NCBI RefSeq assembly: GCF_015355755.1
Contig: NZ_JACVEE010000006.1
Span: 186,001-250,000 of the forward strand
Direction: 5' to 3'
Length of the DNA stretch: 64,000 bases
Source of the DNA: Nocardia sp. XZ_19_385
Lineage (GTDB): Bacteria > Actinomycetota > Actinomycetes > Mycobacteriales > Mycobacteriaceae
Below, one piece after another: positions 55,901 through 62,824 of the stretch. The translations under genes and the position numbers were made by a program. How positions within the stretch are numbered: the first letter of the stretch is position 1; each line of letters starts with the position of its first letter. The notes below the pieces were generated by a model that did not search any database, had not been told where the DNA came from, and saw only the letters and a list, made by a program, of their open reading frames with translations.

Positions 55901-56746
55901 TCACCCGACGGGGTACAGGATGAAGCGGGGGTAGGCGCGGCGGCTGGGTTCGTCGCCGATTTCGGTTAGCGCCGTGCGGATTTCGCGCAGGTCGTCGGTG
56001 GTCATCTCGAGCGGGAGTTCGTCGGGCTGGTACGCGGTGCGGACCGGGTAGTCGATGCCTGGTTCGGTGGTCATTTCGATATGGCAGCCGAGGATGTGGG
56101 TGATCGGGTGGTGGTCGCAGAAGTCGATCAGGCGGTCGATGCTTCGGGTGAAGGCGGGCCAGTCCTGGATGTAGAGGCGGCCGGGATAGACCGTGTCGCC
56201 GGTGAGCAGGAATCCGGTCCACGGGTCGTAGAAGGTGACGGCGGCCTCGTGGTGGCCAGGTGTGAGCAGGCATTCGAGGACTCGGCCGCCCAGGTCGACC
56301 TGTGCCACCGCGTCCGGATTTTCGTTGAAGCCGAAGTACTTCGAAGCGGTGGCCAGGTCGGCGCCGACCAGCGTGGTGGCGGGGCGGTCGGCGAACTGGC
56401 TGTCGCCCGCGATGTGGTCGGTGTGTGCGTGGGTGTGCAGCACCAGCAGCCGATATCCGGTGCGGGGGTGACGCTCGAGCCAGTCCGCGATGAGCTCGTC
56501 GACGACGCGGCGCAGCGGGAAGAACTCGGCGGAGGCGGTGGCGCCGGTGTCGATCAGCACCACTTCGGTCTCGCCGAAGAGCAGGAACAGAAAGGGTGCC
56601 TCGTAATTGACCGCCATGTTCTGGCGGAGGATGACCGTGTGCTCATCGTAGGTGTGCACCTGGATGTCGGGATCGGTGTTGTGCTTGGCCGACGGTGAGC
56701 CATGGATCCAGCGGACATCCAGCGCGCGAGGCTGCGGGGTATTCAA
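55901..56746 (-). CDS. Metallo-beta-lactamase-fold hydrolase
   Basis: A 281-residue zinc hydrolase. The metal site is HTHAHTDHIAG (HxHxDH), then a second-site His in LTPGHHEAAVTF, an Asp in LTGDTVYPG, and a last His in ILGCHIEM. Such proteins are thioesterases, lactonases or glyoxalase II-like; no more specific match is evident. A TTG at 56746 with GGGAGGG immediately upstream is preferred to the longer open frame to 56827. It diverges from a 3'-5' exonuclease. Confidence 0.87.
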   Translation of the reverse strand: MNTPQPRALDVRWIHGSPSAKHNTDPDIQVHTYDEHTVILRQNMAVNYEAPFLFLLFGETEVVLIDTGATASAEFFPLRRVVDELIADWLERHPRTGYRLLVLHTHAHTDHIAGDSQFADRPATTLVGADLATASKYFGFNENPDAVAQVDLGGRVLECLLTPGHHEAAVTFYDPWTGFLLTGDTVYPGRLYIQDWPAFTRSIDRLIDFCDHHPITHILGCHIEMTTEPGIDYPVRTAYQPDELPLEMTTDDLREIRTALTEIGDEPSRRAYPRFILYPVG

Positions 56747-56837
56747 TGATGCCCTCCCTTTCGAAGTCCTCCGGTGACCGTACCGGGTGCCCGTGACAGC
56801 CCGAATCCGCGAATTCCTGGTGCACACCGAAATTCGA

Positions 56838-56873
56838 TTGAGCCGCGCAACACGCGCGCCCTACGCTCGGCCG
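56838..56873 (+). promoter_or_regulatory. Promoter producing a leaderless exonuclease transcript
   Basis: TTGAGC (56838-56843) and TACGCT (56862-56867) have an 18-base spacer, and the ATG follows 6 bases later. This spacing predicts transcription starting at or next to the ATG, so no Shine-Dalgarno is needed; none is present. Confidence 0.55.
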
Positions 56874-57440
56874 ATGACTACCGGACTGCTCAACGTCGTC
56901 GACGTGGAGGCCACCTGCTGGGAAGGCGAAACCCCGCCCGGCGCGGTGAGCGAGATCATCGAAATCGGCCTGACCGTCGTCGATCTCGATGCCCGCACCC
57001 GAATCGCCAAGCACCGCATCCTCGTTCGCCCCGAACGCGCCACCGTCAGCGAATTCTGCACCGAACTGACCGGCCTCACCCAAGCCGAGGTCGACACCGG
57101 CATCCCCTTCGCCGACGCCTGCCGCCTCCTCGCCACCGAACACCAAGCCGCCCTCCGCCCGTGGGCCAGCTGGGGCGACTACGACCGCAAACAATTCATC
57201 ACCCAATGCGAGTCCACCAACACCCCCTACCCCTTCAACTCCCACCACACCAACGCCAAAATGCTTTTCTCCGAGGCCTACAACCTCCGCCGCCGCCAAG
57301 GCATGTCCGGTGCGCTCGGCATAGCCGGCCTCCCCCTGGAGGGCCGCCACCACAGCGGCGCCGACGATGCCTGGAACATCGGTGCCTTGGTCCTGGAGAT
57401 CGTCAACCGGAATGTCTGGCGCCCGACCACAACAGACTGA
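56874..57440 (+). CDS. DEDDh 3'-5' exonuclease (ERI1/KapD-like)
   Basis: A 188-residue metal-dependent exonuclease domain protein. The DEDD acidic residues are seen in NVVDVEATCWEG (D10, E12), in the WGDYDRKQF region, and in the HHSGADDAWN terminal motif with the general-base His. The family trims RNA or DNA 3' ends. The insertion YNLRRRQGMSGAL and short C-terminus fit the single-domain ERI-like group. Start ATG at 56874, which fits the leaderless promoter; the frame upstream to 56787 has no homology. Confidence 0.87.
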   Translation: MTTGLLNVVDVEATCWEGETPPGAVSEIIEIGLTVVDLDARTRIAKHRILVRPERATVSEFCTELTGLTQAEVDTGIPFADACRLLATEHQAALRPWASWGDYDRKQFITQCESTNTPYPFNSHHTNAKMLFSEAYNLRRRQGMSGALGIAGLPLEGRHHSGADDAWNIGALVLEIVNRNVWRPTTTD

Positions 57441-57570
57441 CCCGCCCACAGGCTGCCGCACCGCTGCTCGTCTGCCGAATCGCGTGCGCTGCCCCACTCG
57501 CTTTGCAACCGACGCGCTATGCAACGGCCACGCGAATGGGCCCGCCGAATGGCACGTGGTTGCGGCGAAC

Positions 57571-57603
57571 ACCGAGTGGGCTCTCAATGGGGTGCCACTC
57601 GGT
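57571..57603 (-). terminator. Hairpin overlapping the MFS stop codon
   Basis: ACCGAGTGG (57571-57579) and CCACTCGGT (57595-57603) are perfectly complementary 9-mers with a 15-base loop that contains the MFS stop (57584). This would form a stem in the MFS mRNA 3' end, and could also stop the convergent exonuclease transcript. Confidence 0.5.
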
Positions 57604-58783
57604 CGGCTTTCGGGCTACCTGGCTGTGTCTTCGCGGCGTTGATGGCGAGAGCCAGGAGAGCCAGGGCGGTTAGGCCGAGGATAGCGGCGACGGCCGGAAG
57701 GAGTTGGGGGGCAAGGGTTGTCAGAGTCAAGCCGCCGAGCGCTCCGCCCAGGGCTACGCCGAGGTAGGTGCCTGAGGTGTTGAGGGCGAGGGCTTGGGGG
57801 GCTACGGGGCCGGCGAGGGTGTAGAGGCGGGCTTGGATGGCTGGGGCGTTCCAGAAGGCGACGCCGCCCTGGATTGTTCCGACCAAGATGATGATGGGCA
57901 GTGGGATGGGGCGGGCGAGGCCGAGGGCCCACAGGGTCACCATCGTGGCGATGAAGAGGGTGATTCCGATGCGCAACGTGCGGTCCGCGCCCCAGCGGTC
58001 GGTGGCGGCGCCGCCGAGCCAGATGCACACGATGCCGGCGAAACCGGAGAGGCTGAAGGCGAGAGCGCGCTGGTCTACGGTGGCGTGGCTGACAGCGGCG
58101 AGGTAGGGGGCCTGATAGGTCAGCATCATCATCGATCCGGTCATGAGGGCGCAGTTGGCCAGGAGGCCGAGGGAGACCGGCGGGCTGGCGAGGGCGCGGA
58201 GCTGGTCGATGATCGCGGGTACATCGGTGGGCTGGTCGCGGTGGCGCGGCAGGGCGGTGAGCAGGAACGTCAGTGCGGCGGCACCGGCCACGGCCATCGC
58301 GAGAAACGTTGCCTGCCAGCCGAAGTGGCCGCCGATCCAGGTGCCGATCGGAACTCCGGCGGCGATCGAGCCGGTGACCCCGAGTGCGACGACGGCGACG
58401 TATCTGCCGGTGCGGCCTTCGGGGGCACGTTCGGCGGCGAAGGCGAAGAGTGCGGGGGTCGAGGCCGCGGCGGCGAGGGCCGCCAGTACCCGCAGCACCA
58501 TCAGGAGGCCGAAGGTGTTCGTCATCGACGCCATCAGGTTCGCGGCGACGAAAACCACGAACGAGGCAGTGAAGAGCCGCCGCCGCGACACCCGCGCCAA
58601 CGCGACCCCGGCGACCGGCGCGGCGAGTGCGACAGTCAGGGAGAAGACGGTCACCAGCTGACCGGCCTGCGCTTCGCTGACACCGAGATCCCGGGCGATC
58701 TCCGGCAGCACACCGGCGATCACATAGTCGTCGGTATAGAACACGAATGCGGCAGCGAGCAATGCGAACAGCCACGCGGGCAC
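57584..58783 (-). CDS. MFS drug/metabolite exporter
   Basis: A 399-residue integral membrane protein with 12 predicted helices. The first is WLFALLAAAFVFYTDDYVIAG (given in parts WLFALLAAAFVF and YTDDYVIAG), which is close to AraJ/NepI/YdhP-type sugar or purine-nucleoside efflux proteins. The MFS loop motif is GRTGRYVAVVALGVTGS. Glycine-rich helix turns (TSGTYLGVALGGALGG) are typical. The GTG at 58783 follows GGAG. It is downstream of the TetR gene on the same strand with 69 bases between, so it is probably the TetR-regulated pump. Confidence 0.9.
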   Translation of the reverse strand: MPAWLFALLAAAFVFYTDDYVIAGVLPEIARDLGVSEAQAGQLVTVFSLTVALAAPVAGVALARVSRRRLFTASFVVFVAANLMASMTNTFGLLMVLRVLAALAAAASTPALFAFAAERAPEGRTGRYVAVVALGVTGSIAAGVPIGTWIGGHFGWQATFLAMAVAGAAALTFLLTALPRHRDQPTDVPAIIDQLRALASPPVSLGLLANCALMTGSMMMLTYQAPYLAAVSHATVDQRALAFSLSGFAGIVCIWLGGAATDRWGADRTLRIGITLFIATMVTLWALGLARPIPLPIIILVGTIQGGVAFWNAPAIQARLYTLAGPVAPQALALNTSGTYLGVALGGALGGLTLTTLAPQLLPAVAAILGLTALALLALAINAAKTQPGSPKADRVAPH

Positions 58784-58852
58784 AGCGGATCTCCTTCACG
58801 CAGGACGAAATCCCCGATGCGTCGACGACGAATCGGGCAGGTATCTGGGTTT

Positions 58853-59446
58853 TCAGGCTGACAGCACCGAATTCAGGTGTGCCCGAAGGGTTTTGCGCAG
58901 ACGATCGACGCCGAGGGAGCCGTGTGGCGTCACCGCGTCGATCGCCAGGCCGCCGATCAGCGCAGCTACCTGTTCGGCGTGCTCGGCCGGGCCGGGCACC
59001 GCGAGAACACGCAGCGCCTCGGTGAGCACGGACCGCATGTCGGCGGCCATCTGTTCGGTCACCGGACGGAAGATCGGATTCACGCGTGCCGCGAGAATGA
59101 ATTCCAGCAGTACGATCGATTCGATCCGGCGTTCCTCGTCCACCGGCAGCAACTCCTCGACCAGCGCCTGCAGCGCGTCGACGGCCTGCTTGCCGGTGAG
59201 TCCGCGCAACGCTTCAGTGGGGTGACGGATGAGCCGCTGCCCCATGCGGTCGCCGACCTCGGTGGCCGCCGCGACCAGGAGGTCGCGGTGATCGTCGAAG
59301 TAGTGGCGCACCGACCCGATGTTCAATCCGGATTCAACGGCGACCTTGCGCAAGGACAAACCGCTGAATCCCTCGGCGACCAGCAGCCGGAAAGCAGCTT
59401 CGACGACATCTCTGCGTCGTTGTTCCGCGTCGATCCGAGCTGGCAT
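58853..59446 (-). CDS. TetR-family regulator of the MFS pump
   Basis: A 197-residue repressor with an N-terminal helix-turn-helix (GFSGLSLRKVAVESGLNIGS, then VRHYFDDHRDLL) and a C-terminal domain with ALIGGLAIDAVTPHG and LRKTLRAHLNSVL typical of the TetR_C type found in BetI-like regulators. ATG at 59446. A 16-bp palindrome lies 10 bases upstream of the start, in its own promoter, consistent with autoregulation. The MFS transporter gene follows on the same strand. Confidence 0.9.
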   Translation of the reverse strand: MPARIDAEQRRRDVVEAAFRLLVAEGFSGLSLRKVAVESGLNIGSVRHYFDDHRDLLVAAATEVGDRMGQRLIRHPTEALRGLTGKQAVDALQALVEELLPVDEERRIESIVLLEFILAARVNPIFRPVTEQMAADMRSVLTEALRVLAVPGPAEHAEQVAALIGGLAIDAVTPHGSLGVDRLRKTLRAHLNSVLSA

Positions 59447-59456
59447 GAACCCAATG

Positions 59457-59472
59457 TATCACAGCTGTGATA
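59457..59472. promoter_or_regulatory. TATCACAG-CTGTGATA palindrome in the TetR-MFS promoter
   Basis: A perfect 16-bp inverted repeat immediately upstream of the TetR gene and between it and the secreted hydrolase gene end. It is in position to repress the TetR-MFS operon. Confidence 0.65.
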
Positions 59473-59477
59473 AATAG

Positions 59478-60251
59478 CTAGCGCAGACCGGGAACACTGG
59501 TCGCCAGCATCGCTTCCCACTCCCGCACACCCTCGGTCAGACGCCGGGCGACAAGTTCCCTGAGCACGTCCGGCACAGCGCTGAGGACATCGGTGGTCTG
59601 GTCGGCCCCGGAGCCGTAAGTGTGTGCGGCGACAGTGAATCCGATGCCGTAGGACGCGGAGGCGACCTCTTCGGGTTCGAAGTCCGACCAACCCCACTTG
59701 GTGCCCAATGCGCCCGGGAGCCAGGTGGTCCCCCAGTCCTGGACGGTGCCGTCGGCGGCGACCGCACCCGGCGAGGACATCCAGTCGAAGATCGGGGAAT
59801 CCGGGTCCTGATGCCGCTTCTTGTTCAGGAAATCGGCGACATCGGCGGTGCTGGTCGTGCTGGTCTGCCAATCGTTGCCGGAATGTGTTGAACTCAAGTG
59901 GTATTCGGCCGCGATCAGTTCAATTGCCTTGGGGTACTTCGCCTCCATCGCACTTGCCGCGCTGTCGTCGGAGTAACGGATCATGCGTTCGGCGAGGGCC
60001 CGATCCTCGGCCGAGTTGTCACCGTGGCGCAACGCGTAATCGACGATATACAGCTTCGACAGGGACAGCGCCCCGCGCTCCTGATGCTGGTTGGTGGTGC
60101 CCCATTGCATGTTCGGCACGTTGGTTCGCACCGATATCGAGGAACGCGGCGGCACCGCGTTCGGATCCAGCGGATCCGCCCAGGCGGCGGGCGCACCCAT
60201 CAGACACGCGAGGGCCGCGGTTACCACGGCTAGTCGCACCGGACTGCTCAT
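59478..60251 (-). CDS. Secreted class-A beta-lactamase-like serine hydrolase
   Basis: A 257-residue exported protein. The signal peptide ends APAAWA before DPLDP. The three penicillin-recognising motifs can be traced: S63-L-S-K66 (ALSLSKLYIV), S94-D-D (YSDDSA, as the SDN motif) and K185-W-G (GTKWGWS, in place of KTG). No Glu166-type omega loop was identified, so it may be a DD-peptidase-like enzyme or binding protein rather than a resistance enzyme. ATG at 60251 with GGAGGTGACCGA. The ORF extends upstream to 60380 without features. Resistance activity should not be assumed. Confidence 0.72.
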   Translation of the reverse strand: MSSPVRLAVVTAALACLMGAPAAWADPLDPNAVPPRSSISVRTNVPNMQWGTTNQHQERGALSLSKLYIVDYALRHGDNSAEDRALAERMIRYSDDSAASAMEAKYPKAIELIAAEYHLSSTHSGNDWQTSTTSTADVADFLNKKRHQDPDSPIFDWMSSPGAVAADGTVQDWGTTWLPGALGTKWGWSDFEPEEVASASYGIGFTVAAHTYGSGADQTTDVLSAVPDVLRELVARRLTEGVREWEAMLATSVPGLR

Positions 60252-60473
60252 TCGGTCACCTCCGGATCCGCTGGTCATCCGTACCGGACCAGCTTGCCCA
60301 CCGGCGCCGCGCGGCAAGCCCCGACACGCGGTAGCGAAATGACACCGTTCCGCATCACGTCGAGCCCGCTCGACCAGCAATATCTAACGCCGCCGCCGGC
60401 AACGCGATGGACTGGACAGAGCACATTCGAAACCACCGCGTCTTCCGGCGCGCACAGGCAGCAGGGAAAAATC

Positions 60474-60932
60474 ATGTCCAGCACAAGAATCCGCGCCATC
60501 GCCACCGCGATGACGGTCACTCCGATACTCGTTCTCTCCGGCGTCGGCGTCGCACACGCCTACCACGACCCCTATCCCGGCGACTCCAAAGCGACCTGCC
60601 AGTCCGTCGGCGGCCGGGAACGCATCAAGGTGACCGTCAACGGGAGACCTGGCGGCTACTACATCATGGGAACGAACCCCGCCGGCGCCCACTTCCACCT
60701 GGGCAACATCACCGTGGGAGCGTCCGGCTCGGGCTCCGCGGTCTTCACCGGCCACAGCGCCGGCAGCTACGGCGTCGAAGCCTTCGAGAACGCCCTCGGC
60801 AGCGGCGGCCGCGCCCCCGGCTGCATCGGCTCGGTCACGGTGTCGGCGGCAAACCCGCTCCTGGACGCCGTCGACTCCGCCCTGGCCGGAGCCGGCAGCA
60901 GCGCGCTGGTCACCGACCCGACCCGGCGCTGA
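60474..60932 (+). CDS. Small secreted protein of unknown family
   Basis: A 152-residue protein with a Sec signal peptide (about residues 1-29, ending VGVAHAY). The mature part begins YHDPYPGDSKATCQSVGGRER and has two cysteines (ATCQSV and PGCIG), Gly/Ser-rich beta-type repeats (ASGSGSAVFTGHSAGSYG), and an Ala-rich C-terminal helix. No domain is recognised. ATG at 60474 with GGGAA. Its last 23 bases overlap the convergent ATP-grasp gene. Confidence 0.65.
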   Translation: MSSTRIRAIATAMTVTPILVLSGVGVAHAYHDPYPGDSKATCQSVGGRERIKVTVNGRPGGYYIMGTNPAGAHFHLGNITVGASGSGSAVFTGHSAGSYGVEAFENALGSGGRAPGCIGSVTVSAANPLLDAVDSALAGAGSSALVTDPTRR

Positions 60933-61581
60933 CCCCCGCCGTCCCGAGCAACTCGACCCACCGCCGCAACACCAACTCGGTGTACTGCTCGGCGGCGATG
61001 TCATACGCCCCGAGCGCATACCCATCATTGACTTCGACCAGAGCCGTCGCACCGCTGGCCAGGACCCCGAAGTCGATGCCGTATGCGCTCGGTGCGGTCC
61101 CGGAGTGGTCGTACGCCGCGACCGCGGACCGCACCACGTCCATGTCCAACAACGCCGATCCGGCATAGCGGTCCACGGCGACGACTCCGCCGCCGATCAC
61201 GTAGACGCGGTATTCCGCGACCCACTCGACCACCTCCGAGCACCACACCCGCTGCCGCCGGCCGACTCTTCCCAACGCGGCGAAGTCGCGTTCGGAGTAA
61301 CACACGGCTCCGGTGAAGCCTTTGCGCCGCTCCGCCGGTTTGACGAAAACCGGTGGAGCCGAACCGGTCTCCATCACCCGCTCGATCTCGCCCAACGTCG
61401 AGGTCCACACCCGCCGCCGGAGAAACTCGCGCAGGCTCTCCGGATAATCATCGGGTTCCGGCACGGGAATTCCGAGTTGCCGCATGGCCCCATGCATCGC
61501 ATCCATGTCACCGGCGATGAACGTGTCCGGCCCCAGCGGCAACTGCCTGCGATGGATTCGCTTGATGCTGTAGTACCGCAC
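60910..61581 (-). CDS. ATP-grasp-like protein, probable R2K clade
   Basis: A 223-residue single-domain ATP-grasp protein. The ATP-binding Lys region is PVFVKPAERRKGFTGAV; the middle has EVVEWVAEYRVYVIGG, and the C-terminal metal/ligase region is TALVEVNDGYALGAYDI with YTELVLRRWVEL. This is the pattern of the R2K-type ATP-grasp family, implicated in peptide or amino acid ligation and biological-conflict systems; the substrate here is unknown. The GTG at 61581 with AAGGA fits; the open frame to 61683 has no homology. Convergent with the small secreted protein gene. Confidence 0.7.
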   Translation of the reverse strand: MRYYSIKRIHRRQLPLGPDTFIAGDMDAMHGAMRQLGIPVPEPDDYPESLREFLRRRVWTSTLGEIERVMETGSAPPVFVKPAERRKGFTGAVCYSERDFAALGRVGRRQRVWCSEVVEWVAEYRVYVIGGGVVAVDRYAGSALLDMDVVRSAVAAYDHSGTAPSAYGIDFGVLASGATALVEVNDGYALGAYDIAAEQYTELVLRRWVELLGTAGVSAGSGR

Positions 61582-61696
61582 CGGCGCAATCCTTCGTCGA
61601 GCAGTTTCTCCTCGTGCCGCATCGGGCCCGATCCGGCGTATTGGAGGAACGCGGTGGTGATCATCCCCGCAATTTTGCACCACCGGATTCCGTTGC

Positions 61697-62254
61697 TCAC
61701 CGGCCGATTTCGTCCGCGTCGCGCGGCTCGAGGATCACGATCGGTATCTTGCGGCTGCCCGCGTTGCGCTGGAAGAATTCATAACCCGGATAGAAGGCAA
61801 GACATTTCAGCCACAAGCTGTGTCGCTCCGCATCCGTCGCGACTCGCGCCCGTACCCGGCGCACCTCCGAGCCGATCTGAATTGTGGTGTCCGGGTGTGC
61901 CTTCAGGTTGTGAAACCAGGCCGGATGAGTCGGCTGCCCGCCCTTCGAGGCCACCACGGCAACGAATTCACCCTCGTCGTGGTACATCAGCGGAGAGGTC
62001 CGCTGGATTCCGCTCTTGGCGCCGATGTGATCGAGGAGCAGGATGCGAGCCGGTGGCCACCCCGGGAGGTGGCCACCGATTCTCCCGTTTGATCGCCGAT
62101 AGCCGGCCACATGCCACTTCGTCGAACGTCGCCCCAGGTAGACCCCGTGTTTGTTGGCAAATTGCGAACTCGACATCGCCAGCCTCGCCAATAACGACGG
62201 GCGTGACCGCTGCCCTGCCTCAATCTCGCCGTCACCGTCTGCACTGGGCATCAT
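61697..62254 (-). CDS. Deazaflavin-dependent nitroreductase-family oxidoreductase (Ddn-like)
   Basis: A 185-residue member of the F420H2-dependent reductase family. Characteristic segments are ILLLDHIGAKSGIQRTSPLMYHDEG, followed by FVAVVASKGGQPTHPAWFHNLKAHPD, and the C-terminal YPGYEFFQRNAGSRKIPIVILEP, all close to the FDOR-A/Ddn group. It should reduce quinones, nitro compounds or other electron acceptors using F420H2. The tandem ATGs at 62254 and 62251 follow GGAGGTGTTC; the longer frame to 62311 is not supported. Confidence 0.87.
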   Translation of the reverse strand: MMPSADGDGEIEAGQRSRPSLLARLAMSSSQFANKHGVYLGRRSTKWHVAGYRRSNGRIGGHLPGWPPARILLLDHIGAKSGIQRTSPLMYHDEGEFVAVVASKGGQPTHPAWFHNLKAHPDTTIQIGSEVRRVRARVATDAERHSLWLKCLAFYPGYEFFQRNAGSRKIPIVILEPRDADEIGR

Positions 62255-62272
62255 GAACACCTCCGTTATCGA

Positions 62273-62293
62273 ACTACTACAGTCGATAGTAGT
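62273..62293. promoter_or_regulatory. Inverted repeat ACTACTA-N7-TAGTAGT upstream of the deazaflavin gene
   Basis: Two perfect 7-bp arms with a CAGTCGA centre lie 18 bases upstream of the oxidoreductase start, between it and the VOC gene. The TACTACA-like half resembles BlaI/CopY-type operators, but no BlaI gene is in the window. Confidence 0.45.
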
Positions 62294-62364
62294 GCGAATC
62301 TTACGAATCACCGCGAGCGCGAAGCTACTTCGGTTGTCGGACCTATTGACTACCGTCTACGACC

Positions 62365-62817
62365 ATGGCATTAGGTTGGAAGCTCATCATCGATAGCGGG
62401 AACGCACCCGTCCTCGCCGACTTCTGGGCCGCCGCGCTCGAATACGAGGTCGAAGACCCGAGCGCCCTGATCGAGCAGCTACTCGCGGCCGGTCAGCTGC
62501 CCGAGGCGGCCGTCATCGAGCACAACGGCCGCAAGAATTTCCGGGGGCTCGCCGCGGTCCGCCACCCCGAGGACCCATTCGACGAGACCAGCGGCGTGGG
62601 TCACGGCAGGCGGCTGCTGTTCCAGGACGTGCCCGAACGCAAGACCGTCAAGAATCGCCTGCACATCGACATCCACAGCGGCCCGGGCGGACGCGACGAG
62701 CTCGTGGCCAAGCTGGAAGGCCTGGGCGCGACCCGTGTCGAGGAGGTCGACCAGGGTCCCGCCGGGCACTGGTGGGTCATGCGGGATCCGGAAGGCAACG
62801 AATTCTGCGTCGCGTAA
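62365..62817 (+). CDS. VOC-family (glyoxalase/bleomycin-resistance fold) protein
   Basis: A 150-residue vicinal oxygen chelate protein. The paired beta-alpha-beta motifs begin with LGWKLIIDSGNAPVLADFWAAAL and end with RLHIDIHSGPGGRDELVAKLEGLGA and GHWWVMRDPEGNEFCVA, the family signature. Metal ligands His/Glu are plausible but cannot be confirmed. The function (dioxygenase, isomerase or binding protein) is unknown. No clear Shine-Dalgarno precedes the ATG at 62365, so a leaderless start is possible. Confidence 0.88.
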   Translation: MALGWKLIIDSGNAPVLADFWAAALEYEVEDPSALIEQLLAAGQLPEAAVIEHNGRKNFRGLAAVRHPEDPFDETSGVGHGRRLLFQDVPERKTVKNRLHIDIHSGPGGRDELVAKLEGLGATRVEEVDQGPAGHWWVMRDPEGNEFCVA

Positions 62818-62824
62818 ATCCTGG

